Notes: a model not told the origin generated them from the sequence alone. A stretch of 12,939 nucleotides of DNA from Cyclobacteriaceae bacterium (GCA_029882675.1 JAOUKJ010000058.1:1-12939); one strand, 5' to 3'; positions 1 to 7,636 are shown, numbered from the stretch's first letter. Numbers and translations are program-made.

Positions 1-290
1 GTTTTCCCTTTTTGTGTAGCAAATCAGGGTTTGTGGTGAGTAGCTAGACGTTACAAGTGCCTTGATTTTGGAGGGTAGGGCCCCAATGTTTGCGTAGTTG
101 TTTACTGCAGACTGCCGACCTTGGTTTTACTCGTAGCACGAACTTCTAGCGCTCATGGCCTGCGCACCCCCGAACCATCGGGGCGTGCCACGATAGGAGT
201 ACGGGGTTGGATTTTGGAGATTTTCCTTGTCACAAGGCGAGAAAAAGTTGTGTGCTTCAGACAGGCTGGCTACCGACGGCCTACGAACAT
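1..290. other. Non-coding, hairpin-rich region downstream of the hydrolase gene
   Basis: No convincing gene is seen here. The stretch from about 60 to 210 looks more GC-rich than the AT-rich gaps elsewhere in the window. It contains a strong hairpin at 164-188, a short palindrome (CCTTGT-C-ACAAGG, 225-237) and two copies of GATTTTGGAG (64-73 and 210-219). Bases 186-209 resemble 1420-1443 on the other side of the hydrolase gene. The open frame across 121-330 would need a TTG start, and its translation has the composition of non-coding DNA. The region may be a decayed repeat or mobile-element remnant; that is inference. Confidence 0.45.
164..188. repeat. Inverted repeat with a 4-base loop
   Basis: The arms CCCCGA (168-173) and TCGGGG (178-183) pair perfectly around the loop ACCA. 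They extend outward by GCAC/GTGC (164-167 with 185-188) with one bulged C at 184. No T-run follows on either strand, so it does not look like an intrinsic terminator. It could be part of a repeated element, since its right foot opens the motif shared with 1420-1443. Confidence 0.5.
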
Positions 291-1154
291 TCACACTTTA
301 GCCAAAAACCGGTTTAGTCCTTCAAAATAAGTTTCCTCATCGTCCCACATGGCAAAATGGCTGCCTTTCGGGCAGTGGTGATACTCACTGTTAGGCAGAG
401 CTTCAGCCATTTTTCGCAAGTGACGAGGATCCATGGAGTCATATTCTGAACCTATTACCAGGCAGGGCATACGTAACTGTGATAAACGGTCAGAAAAAGA
501 CCATTCTTTTAGCTTGCCCTGTACTTGAAAAGGATTGGGGCCTGTAAAGGGAATCATCCCATCCAGTGCTATATGTTGCATAGAATCAAGCAGAGCTTGT
601 GGCCATGGATTGGTGCGGCACATGTGCGGGCCGTACCAATATTGCTGCAACCATTCTGCAAAGCGGGGATTGGCAAAATCACCGGCATTGACCATTGCTG
701 TAAATTCCTGTTTGGCCTCTTCCGGCATATTTTCAAATAAATGCTGCGTATATTTTTCATACTCATCGATGTCTGTCATCATGTTGGAAAGCACTAATGC
801 ATTTACTTTTTCCGGGAATTTCGCCGAATACTCCATAGCTACTGATGCCCCCAGGCTATGTCCGAGCAGATAACAGTTGTCGATGTCAAGGGCATTGATC
901 ACATCTTCCAGCACAACAGTGAAATCACCGATAGTGATGGTGCTGGGATCTTCAGGTTTGTCACTGTGAAATGACCCAATCTGGTCGAAGGCAATGACCT
1001 GAAAGTCGGAAGGCAGATGGTCTGTGAAATTGGCAAAGTACTCATGCGTAAGGCCTGGTCCCCCATGGTTAAGAATGATCTTTTTTGGTCCATCGCCCCA
1101 GATAGCGCAAAGAATTTTTCCGTATTGTGTTTTGACAGACTGGTTGTTTTGCAT
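291..1154 (-). CDS. Alpha/beta hydrolase, proline iminopeptidase (S33) type
   Basis: A 287-residue cytoplasmic hydrolase of the proline iminopeptidase family, which removes N-terminal proline from peptides or hydrolyses related amides and esters. Counting from the start chosen here, the oxyanion-hole motif HGGPG is at 30-34, the nucleophile elbow GHSLG has Ser100, and the likely acid and base are Asp239 (SEYDSMDP) and His266 (GSHFAMW). A helical cap lies between about 125 and 215. The loop DQIGSFHSDKP matches the family's DQxGxxxSDxP pattern, and the length is typical. The frame extends 13 codons upstream to an ATG at 1193, but the hydrophobic MIICFIAK extension is not a convincing signal peptide, so I chose the ATG at 1154. 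Neither start has a clear Shine-Dalgarno site. The gene stands alone. The fold and catalytic triad are secure; the substrate is not. Confidence 0.88.
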   Translation of the reverse strand: MQNNQSVKTQYGKILCAIWGDGPKKIILNHGGPGLTHEYFANFTDHLPSDFQVIAFDQIGSFHSDKPEDPSTITIGDFTVVLEDVINALDIDNCYLLGHSLGASVAMEYSAKFPEKVNALVLSNMMTDIDEYEKYTQHLFENMPEEAKQEFTAMVNAGDFANPRFAEWLQQYWYGPHMCRTNPWPQALLDSMQHIALDGMIPFTGPNPFQVQGKLKEWSFSDRLSQLRMPCLVIGSEYDSMDPRHLRKMAEALPNSEYHHCPKGSHFAMWDDEETYFEGLNRFLAKV

Positions 1155-1207
1155 ATTATTTAAATTAATTTTTGCAATAAAACAGATAATCATCTTTTTT
1201 CAAAAAC

Positions 1208-1363
1208 ATGAAAGGTTTTACTGAGCAGGAGCAACTTTTGAATGTAGTAAAAGGCCTATGGTTTATTAATGTGGGGAAAAACGAATCGGGATATTTCGAG
1301 TTATTTTTCCCTGGAATTATTCATATAAACCGAAGACCAGATTTTGGTTTGATATATCAATGA
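1208..1363 (+). CDS. Possible small ORF, 51 residues, unrecognised
   Basis: An ATG at 1208 opens a 51-codon frame ending in TGA at 1361-1363. It starts MKGFTEQEQLLNVVKG and continues through an aromatic, glycine-containing middle (WFINVGKNESGYFELFF) with a mixed composition that could be a real peptide. It is divergent from the hydrolase gene, 53 bases from that gene's preferred start. There is no good ribosome binding site or promoter match, and I recognise no family. It could equally be chance, or the 5' remnant of a decayed gene. Confidence 0.22.
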   Translation: MKGFTEQEQLLNVVKGLWFINVGKNESGYFELFFPGIIHINRRPDFGLIYQ

Positions 1364-1409
1364 TTATGGACTGAACCAACTGGAAATTGGTTATGACGAA
1401 ATTAACGAT

Positions 1410-1434
1410 AATCCCATCCTGCCACGATGGGATT
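1410..1434. repeat. Perfect inverted repeat, 9-bp arms
   Basis: AATCCCATC (1410-1418) and GATGGGATT (1426-1434) are perfect reverse complements around the loop CTGCCAC. No T-run follows on either strand, so it is not a canonical terminator. The right arm is part of the segment shared with 186-209. Confidence 0.6.
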
Positions 1435-1446
1435 GAGGGGTTGTGG

Positions 1447-1501
1447 TCACCATGGCTGTGGCCTGAGTGATGGTGAGGGTACCGCCCACAATTGAGTACC
1501 C
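1447..1501. repeat. Two adjacent shorter inverted repeats
   Basis: TCACCAT (1447-1453) pairs with ATGGTGA (1470-1476), and immediately after it GGGTAC (1477-1482) pairs with GTACCC (1496-1501). With the hairpin at 1410-1434 they form a row of three stem-loops within 92 bases. The function is unknown. Confidence 0.4.
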
Positions 1502-1627
1502 CTTTCGGCTTTGGCACCAGCTTTAGCCGATTCCAATCAACCATCAATCATCCGGTTAAGCAACATGCTTTCAGTTCATTTCGATGATTAAAGAAAGTTT
1601 CGGCATGCAATGCAAAACAACAAATCA

Positions 1628-2374
1628 CTACGTCAGTATACCGCCATCCACCTGGAGTACCTGCCCGGTAATGTACCCGGACATGCCGGAAGCCAGGAAC
1701 ACACAGGCATCGGCAACATCTTCTGGTGTGCCTCCACGCTTCAATGGAATGGCATCGCGCCAGCTTTGCACGGTCTTTTCATCAAGTACTTCGGTCATTT
1801 CAGTTTCAATAAATCCGGGAGCGACAGCATTACAGCGAATCCCCCTTGATCCCAGCTCCAGCGCTACCGACTTGGTGAATCCTATGATGCCCGCTTTGGA
1901 GGCGGAATAATTAGCTTGTCCGGCATTGCCTTTTATCCCAACGATGGAAGACATATTGATGATGGAGCCGTTACGCTGCTTCATCATCGTCCGGGTGGCG
2001 GCTTTTACGGTGTTAAAACATGATTTCAGGTTGACGGCCACGATGCTGTCCCACATCTCTTCCGTCATACGCATCAGGAGGTTGTCTTTGGTGATGCCTG
2101 CATTGTTGATTAGCACATCCAGTGTGCCAAATTCTGCCACCACATCATCGATCAATTGTTGGGCCTGCTGAAAGTCACTGGCGTCAGACCGGAACCCTTT
2201 TGCTTTAATTCCCTTTGCTTCCAGTTCTTTTTCCAGGGCCTCGCCCTTTTCCACGCTGGACAAATAAGTAAAGGCCACATTGGCACCCTGTTCTGCGAAT
2301 CGAATGGCAATACTCCTGCCTATACCTTTTGAAGCCCCGGTGATCAGGGCGGTTTTACCTTCAAGTAATTTCAT
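1628..2374 (-). CDS. fabG: 3-oxoacyl-[acyl-carrier-protein] reductase
   Basis: A 248-residue short-chain dehydrogenase/reductase with the features of FabG, which reduces 3-oxoacyl-ACP with NADPH in the fatty acid elongation cycle in the cytoplasm. The Rossmann motif TGASKGIG is at 12-19 and NNAG at 90-93. The catalytic set fits the family spacing: Asn115, Ser143, Tyr156 and Lys160 (YSASK). The C-terminus (GYITGQVLQVDGG) is typical. The start is supported by an AGGGGA-like ribosome binding site a few bases upstream, unusually good for this phylum. It is divergent from lpdA and not clustered with other fatty-acid genes, so a general SDR oxidoreductase role cannot be excluded. Even so, the sequence is close to canonical FabG across its whole length. 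Confidence 0.93.
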   Translation of the reverse strand: MKLLEGKTALITGASKGIGRSIAIRFAEQGANVAFTYLSSVEKGEALEKELEAKGIKAKGFRSDASDFQQAQQLIDDVVAEFGTLDVLINNAGITKDNLLMRMTEEMWDSIVAVNLKSCFNTVKAATRTMMKQRNGSIINMSSIVGIKGNAGQANYSASKAGIIGFTKSVALELGSRGIRCNAVAPGFIETEMTEVLDEKTVQSWRDAIPLKRGGTPEDVADACVFLASGMSGYITGQVLQVDGGILT

Positions 2375-2417
2375 GTCCCCTTGTATTTAAATTTTTTAGT
2401 TTCATTATTTTCAGGCC

Positions 2418-2451
2418 CAAAAATATAAAATATGTCGGTTTTACCGTGCAA
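2418..2451 (-). promoter_or_regulatory. Possible Bacteroidota-type promoter for fabG
   Basis: On the minus strand TATTTTTG (2425-2418) matches the TAnnTTTG -7 element. A TTG (2451-2449) lies 23 bases upstream, at the long end of the usual spacing. It sits about 44 bases before the fabG start. Confidence 0.4.
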
Positions 2452-2496
2452 AGAACACACTTATATTACGCGGGGCGAATACATCATTCCCTGTCT

Positions 2497-2527
2497 TTTG
2501 TCTTATGGTTTCTTTACGTTAAATTTG
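2497..2527 (+). promoter_or_regulatory. Bacteroidota-type promoter for lpdA
   Basis: TTTG (2497-2500) followed by a 19-base spacer and TAAATTTG (2520-2527) fits the Bacteroidota consensus TTTG/TAnnTTTG with ideal spacing. It would place the transcript start about 35-40 bases upstream of the lpdA ATG. This is the best promoter match in the window. Confidence 0.62.
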
Positions 2528-2570
2528 GGCACATTTTAAGTTTAGCTATTTTTATTTAATTCGAAGAGTA

Positions 2571-3962
2571 ATGACAAAATATGATCTTTTAGTAATAGGA
2601 AGTGGCCCGGGTGGATATGTAGCGGCGATCAGGGCTTCTCAACTAGGGATGAAAGTGGGGGTGATTGAGAAGGCCGAGCTGGGTGGTATATGCCTTAACT
2701 GGGGCTGTATTCCCACTAAAGCCCTGCTGAAAAGTGCCAATGTATTTGAATATATCCAACATGCACAGGATTATGGCATTGAGGTGAAAGGAGCCTCTGC
2801 CGACATCAAAAGTGTTGTAAAAAGAAGCCGTGACGTAGCCTCAGGCATGAGTAAGGGTATTCAATTCCTGTTTAAGAAAAATAAGATAGACCATATCCAG
2901 GGTTTCGGGAAACTTAAAACCGGTAAAAAGGTGGAGGTGACCGATGAGGCCGGCAACAAAACCGATTATGCTGCCCCGCACATTATCCTGGCCACAGGAG
3001 GACGGAGCCGTGAATTGCCTGCTATGCCTATAGATGGCAAAAAAATCATCGGGTACCGGGAGGCGCTGGTGATGGATAATGTACCTAAAAAAATGGTGAT
3101 TGTTGGCTCGGGAGCCATAGGTGTTGAATTTGCGTATTTCTTCCATACGCTGGGAGCAGAAATTACCATTGTGGAATTCCTGCCCAGTATCGTGCCACTC
3201 GAAGATGAAGAAGTGTCAGCACAACTGGGCCGTTCCTTCAAAAAGAAAAAAGTGAATATCATGACGTCATCTGAAGTGACACATGTGGATACCAAAGGCA
3301 AGGGATGCAAAGTGACAGTGAAGACGAAAAAAGGAGAAGAAATTATTGATTGTGATGTTGTACTCTCTGCCGTGGGCATCAGCACCAACCTTGAAGGTAT
3401 AGGCCTGGAGGATGTGGGTATAGCTACCGACAAAGGAAAAGTTATTGTTGACGATTACTATCAGACGAATATGCCGGGTATTTATGCCATTGGTGATATT
3501 GTGAAGGGTCAGGCCCTGGCGCATGTGGCCTCGGCCGAAGGGATTATTTGTGTAGAAAAGATTAACGGACAAGACCCGGAGCCATTGGATTATAATAATA
3601 TCCCGGGTTGTACCTATTGTACTCCCGAAGTCGCCTCTGTAGGCTATACTGAAAAGGCAGCCATCGAAGCGGGTTATGAAATAAAGGTGGGCAAATTCCC
3701 CTTCTCTGCATCAGGCAAAGCCAGCGCTGCAGGCGCGAAAGAAGGATTTGTTAAGGTGATCTTTGATGCGAAATATGGCGAATGGCTGGGAGCACATATG
3801 ATCGGTGCCAATGTCACGGAAATGATAGCTGAGGTAGTAGCTGCCCGTAAGCTGGAGACCACCGGTCATGAGATCATCAAGACCGTACACCCTCATCCCA
3901 CTATGTCGGAGGCGGTGATGGAAGCTGCCGCAGCCGCGTATGGTGAGGTGATACATATTTAG
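2571..3962 (+). CDS. lpdA: Dihydrolipoyl dehydrogenase (E3)
   Basis: A 463-residue FAD-dependent disulfide oxidoreductase that reoxidises dihydrolipoamide with NAD+ for pyruvate and 2-oxoglutarate dehydrogenases, branched-chain dehydrogenase and the glycine cleavage system. The FAD-binding GSGPGGYVAA motif is at 10-19 and the redox-active disulfide is Cys41/Cys46 in GGICLNWGCIPTK. The NAD-binding motif is VGSGAIGVEFA. A second FAD contact is AIGD in the segment GIYAIGDIVKG, and the C-terminal dyad is His442/Glu447 in HPHPTMSE. There is no N-terminal lipoyl domain and the length is standard. It is monocistronic, with its own promoter and a strong terminator, and no E1 or E2 gene lies in the window, so it may serve several complexes. 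The ATG at 2571 is the only sensible start. Confidence 0.96.
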   Translation: MTKYDLLVIGSGPGGYVAAIRASQLGMKVGVIEKAELGGICLNWGCIPTKALLKSANVFEYIQHAQDYGIEVKGASADIKSVVKRSRDVASGMSKGIQFLFKKNKIDHIQGFGKLKTGKKVEVTDEAGNKTDYAAPHIILATGGRSRELPAMPIDGKKIIGYREALVMDNVPKKMVIVGSGAIGVEFAYFFHTLGAEITIVEFLPSIVPLEDEEVSAQLGRSFKKKKVNIMTSSEVTHVDTKGKGCKVTVKTKKGEEIIDCDVVLSAVGISTNLEGIGLEDVGIATDKGKVIVDDYYQTNMPGIYAIGDIVKGQALAHVASAEGIICVEKINGQDPEPLDYNNIPGCTYCTPEVASVGYTEKAAIEAGYEIKVGKFPFSASGKASAAGAKEGFVKVIFDAKYGEWLGAHMIGANVTEMIAEVVAARKLETTGHEIIKTVHPHPTMSEAVMEAAAAAYGEVIHI

Positions 3963-4314
3963 TTTTAGTATTGAGATAATAGATATTAGACAGGATGTGT
4001 TGTTCCTGGGAAAAGGCCCGTTTTGTAAAAGAACGGGCCTTTTTAGTTTCAGTCTCCCCACCGGGTTTAATGATCGTATTGATGTCCTTTTCATTATCAA
4101 ATAGTACCATCAATAAGTCCTCACCATCGAGTATGTTTTTATAATAACCGTCCATTATATAGAAGTCTTGCCTGACACGTTCTTTCCCTTCAACAGCGGC
4201 CCTTTCCTCTCCAGTCTCATGATCGTAGTATTTGGTGTGATAAGCGATGTGATATTGCGAATATGATGATAAGGCCAAAAGCACAAGACCGATAAAAAAA
4301 ACAATAGCCTTCAT
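3901..4314 (-). CDS. Small secreted protein of unknown family, 3' end probably frameshifted
   Basis: A 137-residue open frame. Residues 1-20 (MKAIVFFIGLVLLALSSYSQ) form a clear Sec signal peptide with a likely cut after SYSQ, so the product is periplasmic or exported. Residues 21-90 are polar and mixed (YHIAYHTKYYDHETGEE, DGYYKNILDGEDLLMVLFDNEK) and look like real protein; I recognise no family. The rest is doubtful. Codons 91-102 are the terminator hairpin, and the last 62 bases are antisense to the end of lpdA. In the neighbouring frame TGA (4051-4049) and TAA (4045-4043) stand directly before the hairpin. A single lost base between about 4052 and 4066 would explain this, leaving an intended protein of roughly 87-89 residues. 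It is divergent from the haem lipoprotein gene. Confidence 0.6.
   Translation of the reverse strand: MKAIVFFIGLVLLALSSYSQYHIAYHTKYYDHETGEERAAVEGKERVRQDFYIMDGYYKNILDGEDLLMVLFDNEKDINTIIKPGGETETKKARSFTKRAFSQEQHILSNIYYLNTKTKYVSPHHTRLRQLPSPPPT
4011..4044. terminator. Intrinsic terminator after lpdA, probably bidirectional
   Basis: A perfect 12-bp stem (AAAAGGCCCGTT at 4011-4022 with AACGGGCCTTTT at 4032-4043) encloses a 9-base loop and ends in a T-run on the plus strand, 48 bases past the lpdA stop. The A-run on the left arm gives T residues on the minus strand too, so it could stop transcription both ways. On the minus strand it falls inside the 3901-4314 frame (codons 91-102). Confidence 0.85.
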
Positions 4315-4348
4315 AAATTACAAGAACAGTTAAACCGAAATTATTTTC

Positions 4349-4369
4349 ATGCAATTAAACAAATTGCAT
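4349..4369. promoter_or_regulatory. Dyad symmetry between divergent genes, possible operator
   Basis: ATGCAATT (4349-4356) and AATTGCAT (4362-4369) are perfect 8-bp inverted arms around AAACA. The dyad lies between the divergent starts at 4314 and 4472, where a regulator could act on either gene. No T-run follows, and the arms are AT-rich, which suits protein binding better than termination. The role is inferred. Confidence 0.35.
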
Positions 4370-4471
4370 CAAATTACAAATCAAGGGTGATTGGAAAGTT
4401 TTAATGAATATTCAAATATTATCAATACATTCGCTTTTAGCTGCTTCAGAATTCAGAATAAACCCAAACCT

Positions 4472-7400
4472 ATGAACAAGCTATTGAATAAATATCCTGG
4501 CCATATAGGTGTCCTGTTATTGCTTCTCACATTGCTTTATTCAAGCTCCTGCAATGCACCTAAACCTGAAATTACCGGCCTTACCGTGCCCGAAGGTTTT
4601 ACCATTGAGCAAGCCACTACTCCCGGACTTACTGCCTACCCCTATTTCGCCACCTTTGGCCCCAAAGGCCGGCTTTTTGTCTTCGAATCGGACGGCACCA
4701 CCACCTCCACGGAGGAAATGACGAAGGATCCTTCCTTCCGTATCCAGGTGCTGGAAGACGAGGATGGCGATGGCACCTATGATAAGGCCAGCACCTATGC
4801 TGATAAGATCACCTTTCCAATGGGTGGAACATTTTATGATGGCAGCCTATATGTGGCGGTGCCGCCCCAATTGATTAAATTCACCGATACCGATAATGAC
4901 GGTGTCGCAGACAAAAGGGAAGTGCTTCTGGAAGGCTGGGTCTTTTACCACAACGCGGCATTACTAAGCGGGCCCTTTCCCGGGCCGGATGGGTGGATGT
5001 ACCTGGCCGATGCGCGGCGGGGCTTTGAAATCACCACGAAAGAAGGCGAAACACTAAAAGGAAAAGGGGCGCGGATATGGCGGTGTCGCCCCGATGGTAC
5101 CGGTCTTGAGGCCATTGCTGGCGGCGGCTTTGACAATGCTGTTGAACTTGCTTTTATGCCCTCAGGTGAAACGATAGGTACAATGACCTATTACATGGAT
5201 CCCCAGGCAGGACAACGTGATGCCCTGATGCATTGGGTGGAAGGGGGTGCCTACCCCAAACCACATCCTGTTATCCAGGCCGACAGCCTGATACTCACCG
5301 GTGACCTGATGCCCGTGATGAGTAAATTTGCCCGTGTGTCGCCGTCCGGTTTAGTCCGGTTTCGCGGGCAGTCATTTGGTGATGATTATGCAGGCAACCT
5401 TTTCAGCGCCGAATTTAATACTGGCCGGGTGATGCGCCACATGGTCTTTCCCGATGGGGCCACCTACCGGACGGAAGATTCTCCTTTTATGGAATCGACC
5501 GGTATGATGACCCACCCCACCGATGTCTTTCAGGATGCTGATGGCAGCTTGCTGATCGTTGACACAGGTGGTTGGTTTATTGCAGGTTGCCCACTATCAC
5601 GAATGGCCCAACCCGATGATAAAGGGGGTATTTACCGCATAAGAAAGTCAGGTGCTAAAATCGCTAAAGATCCCTGGGGAAAAGAACTCGACATTGAAAA
5701 TATGTCAGCTGAAGAACTGGTTAAATACCTGGAGGACCAGCGAATGGCCGTCAGCGACCGGGCCATTGAGCAACTGGTCAGGTTGGGTAGTCAGGCCGTA
5801 AGACCACTCACCGAAGCTTATGACAATACACAATCCGGGCAATTGCGAACTCGTCTTGTTTTTGCTCTGGGTAGGATCAATGATCAAAGCGCCATGGAGA
5901 CTGTGCGCGCTGCCTTATCAGATGAAAGTGCGATGGTGCGTACGGCGGCCAGCCGCATGCTGGGACTGGTCAAAGACGGCAGCGCTGTGGAAGGGCTTAT
6001 TAAAATTATAAATAATGACCACCCGCAGGTAAAGCGGCAGGCGGCCACCGCGCTGGGACAGATCAGCGATCCAAAAGCAGTAGGAGCCCTGATAGCAGCC
6101 AGCGAAAATGCAGATGACCGAATGGTGGAGCATGCCATCATTTATTCCCTGATTACCTTAGGGCATAAAGCCCCACTAATCAACGCTTTGCAACACCCCT
6201 CCCGTCAGGTAAGAAAATCGGCGCTCATTGCCCTCGACCAGATGAAGGAAAACAGCCTACAGCAGGATCACCTGGCCCCTTTCCTCGTTTCCACCGATAC
6301 CCTGCTTTTTAGCACCGGCTTGTGGGCGCTGAAGCACCATCCCGAATGGGCAAGCCTGGCCATAGCAGTAGTGGAGGATATTCTGCAAAAAAGCCCATTA
6401 TCAGAAATACAGCTCACGACAGTGCGAGATCTCATGATCACTTTTTCAGAGAGACCTGAAATGCAGACATTTATAGAGGGCCTATTTGAAAGCGATGCAG
6501 CACCTGTTGCCCAATGGATTTTGGCCCTGGATGTTATTTCAAAATCGACGATAAAGCAGCTTCCTGCCTCATGGGTGGGCCATTTGGGCAGCATGCTGCT
6601 TGATCATGATTTCCAGGTCAGGTCAAAGGCCCTGGAAGTGACCATGCTGCGGGGAATAACTTCTTTAGACCAGCAACTGGAACAGATTGTCCGTGATACT
6701 GCGCTTACTGACGATTTCCGGTTAAAGGCCCTTGGCACACGTATCAACTACCGGCCATCGCTTACGAAGGGAGAGTTTGCGCTATTGGAAAACTATGTAG
6801 GCGGCGATTTTCCCTCGCCTGCCAAACAGGCAGCCATACAATTGCTGGATCAGGCTGCACTCACTGAAATACAGTTATTGGGGTTGGTCAACAATCAAAT
6901 GGAAAAGGCGTCTGCAATCATGCTACCCGCTTTGATAAAGGTGTTTCGGGGCGACAGCTCATTGGCCGTGGGAGATGCCCTGATTTCGGCTTTGCAAAAT
7001 GCCCCGGACCTGGCCAATTTAGACCTCAGCGACATGCAAAAGCTCCTGTCATCATACCCCGAAAGTGTCCGTCAACAGGCCACCCCTATATTGAGTATGA
7101 TGGAGGAGCGCAACAACGATCGGCTTTTGGTTTTACAAACGCTGGAACCCCAATTGAATGGAGGCGATGTGGCCAAAGGCAGGCAACTCTTTTTTGGAAA
7201 GGCAATATGCAGTACCTGCCACGCTGTGGGTGGTGAGGGCAGTAAGTTTGGCCCCGACCTTTCCAATATCGGTGAAATACGCTCGCGGCATGATATTCTT
7301 GAAGCTATTTTATATCCAAACGTAAGCTTTGCCAGGGAATATGAGACTTCGCGTGTGGTGACAAACAGGAGTAATTATACCGGCATAATAGTCCAGCAAT

Positions 7401-7612
7401 TGCCTGAAGCCATCATTATGATGACAAGTCCTACTGATCAGGTGCGTATCGCCCGCGATGAAATCACGCAGATAGAACAGACCACTACTTCCATGATGCC
7501 GCCCCGGCTCGACCAGCTACTCTCCCCTGAAGAGCTTGCCGACCTCATGGCCTTTCTGGAGACGTTGCCCGACGGATTGGGGCATTTGAGGGTGAAAAAT
7601 CCCGGTGATTGA
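4472..7612 (+). CDS. Predicted lipoprotein: propeller, HEAT-like repeats and cytochrome c domain (PVC-type haem-binding family)
   Basis: A 1046-residue envelope protein, counting from the ATG at 4472. The frame is open from 4391, but starting at 4472 puts a lipoprotein signal at the N-terminus: hydrophobic core HIGVLLLLLTLLYSS with Cys27. Residues about 38-395 resemble the propeller of PVC-type haem-binding and sorbosone-dehydrogenase-like proteins, with two calcium-loop-like motifs (Asp96/98/100/104 and Asp139/141/143/147, the latter DTDNDGVAD). Residues about 410-600 and beyond are HEAT-like helical repeats (VRTAASRMLGLVKDGSAVEGL and similar). The C-terminus is a class I cytochrome c: Cys913-Ser-Thr-Cys916-His917 binds haem, and Met1008 or Met1009 (SMMPPRL) is the likely sixth ligand. 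Family members occur with sugar oxidation genes in Planctomycetes and Bacteroidota. Here it is convergent with a Gfo/Idh/MocA oxidoreductase 45 bases away. Electron transfer is likely; the substrate is unknown. Confidence 0.9.
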   Translation: MNKLLNKYPGHIGVLLLLLTLLYSSSCNAPKPEITGLTVPEGFTIEQATTPGLTAYPYFATFGPKGRLFVFESDGTTTSTEEMTKDPSFRIQVLEDEDGDGTYDKASTYADKITFPMGGTFYDGSLYVAVPPQLIKFTDTDNDGVADKREVLLEGWVFYHNAALLSGPFPGPDGWMYLADARRGFEITTKEGETLKGKGARIWRCRPDGTGLEAIAGGGFDNAVELAFMPSGETIGTMTYYMDPQAGQRDALMHWVEGGAYPKPHPVIQADSLILTGDLMPVMSKFARVSPSGLVRFRGQSFGDDYAGNLFSAEFNTGRVMRHMVFPDGATYRTEDSPFMESTGMMTHPTDVFQDADGSLLIVDTGGWFIAGCPLSRMAQPDDKGGIYRIRKSGAKIAKDPWGKELDIENMSAEELVKYLEDQRMAVSDRAIEQLVRLGSQAVRPLTEAYDNTQSGQLRTRLVFALGRINDQSAMETVRAALSDESAMVRTAASRMLGLVKDGSAVEGLIKIINNDHPQVKRQAATALGQISDPKAVGALIAASENADDRMVEHAIIYSLITLGHKAPLINALQHPSRQVRKSALIALDQMKENSLQQDHLAPFLVSTDTLLFSTGLWALKHHPEWASLAIAVVEDILQKSPLSEIQLTTVRDLMITFSERPEMQTFIEGLFESDAAPVAQWILALDVISKSTIKQLPASWVGHLGSMLLDHDFQVRSKALEVTMLRGITSLDQQLEQIVRDTALTDDFRLKALGTRINYRPSLTKGEFALLENYVGGDFPSPAKQAAIQLLDQAALTEIQLLGLVNNQMEKASAIMLPALIKVFRGDSSLAVGDALISALQNAPDLANLDLSDMQKLLSSYPESVRQQATPILSMMEERNNDRLLVLQTLEPQLNGGDVAKGRQLFFGKAICSTCHAVGGEGSKFGPDLSNIGEIRSRHDILEAILYPNVSFAREYETSRVVTNRSNYTGIIVQQLPEAIIMMTSPTDQVRIARDEITQIEQTTTSMMPPRLDQLLSPEELADLMAFLETLPDGLGHLRVKNPGD

Positions 7613-7636
7613 TTCTAAGCTGTCAAGATAAATCGC

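Larger units (their letters stand above)
1364..1627. other. Intergenic region with clustered inverted repeats
   Basis: Together with 1155-1363 this separates the hydrolase gene from fabG by 473 bases. It carries three successive inverted repeats (1410-1434, 1447-1476, 1477-1501) and a segment similar to 186-209. The minus-strand frame across it (1317-1547) has a low-complexity His/Gly/Ser patch and no recognisable domain, so I do not call it a gene. No intrinsic terminator with a T-run follows fabG. Confidence 0.4.

Noticed and set aside
1..290. Integron attC-like or IS terminal structure
   Set aside because: The hairpins suggested it, but no paired core sites, integrase, transposase or target duplication could be found.
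121..330. Plus-strand open frame of 69 codons
   Set aside because: It needs a TTG start, has no ribosome binding site or domain, and overlaps the end of the hydrolase gene.
1317..1547. Minus-strand open frame of 76 codons across the hairpin cluster
   Set aside because: Its composition follows the inverted repeats, with a low-complexity His/Gly/Ser patch and no recognisable domain; it looks like non-coding DNA.
2966..3433. Minus-strand open frame antisense to lpdA
   Set aside because: Its serine- and threonine-rich translation is typical of the antisense of a codon-biased gene; lpdA is certain.
4391..4471. Upstream 27-codon extension of the haem lipoprotein
   Set aside because: It would bury the lipoprotein signal peptide inside the protein; the ATG at 4472 gives a proper signal with Cys27.
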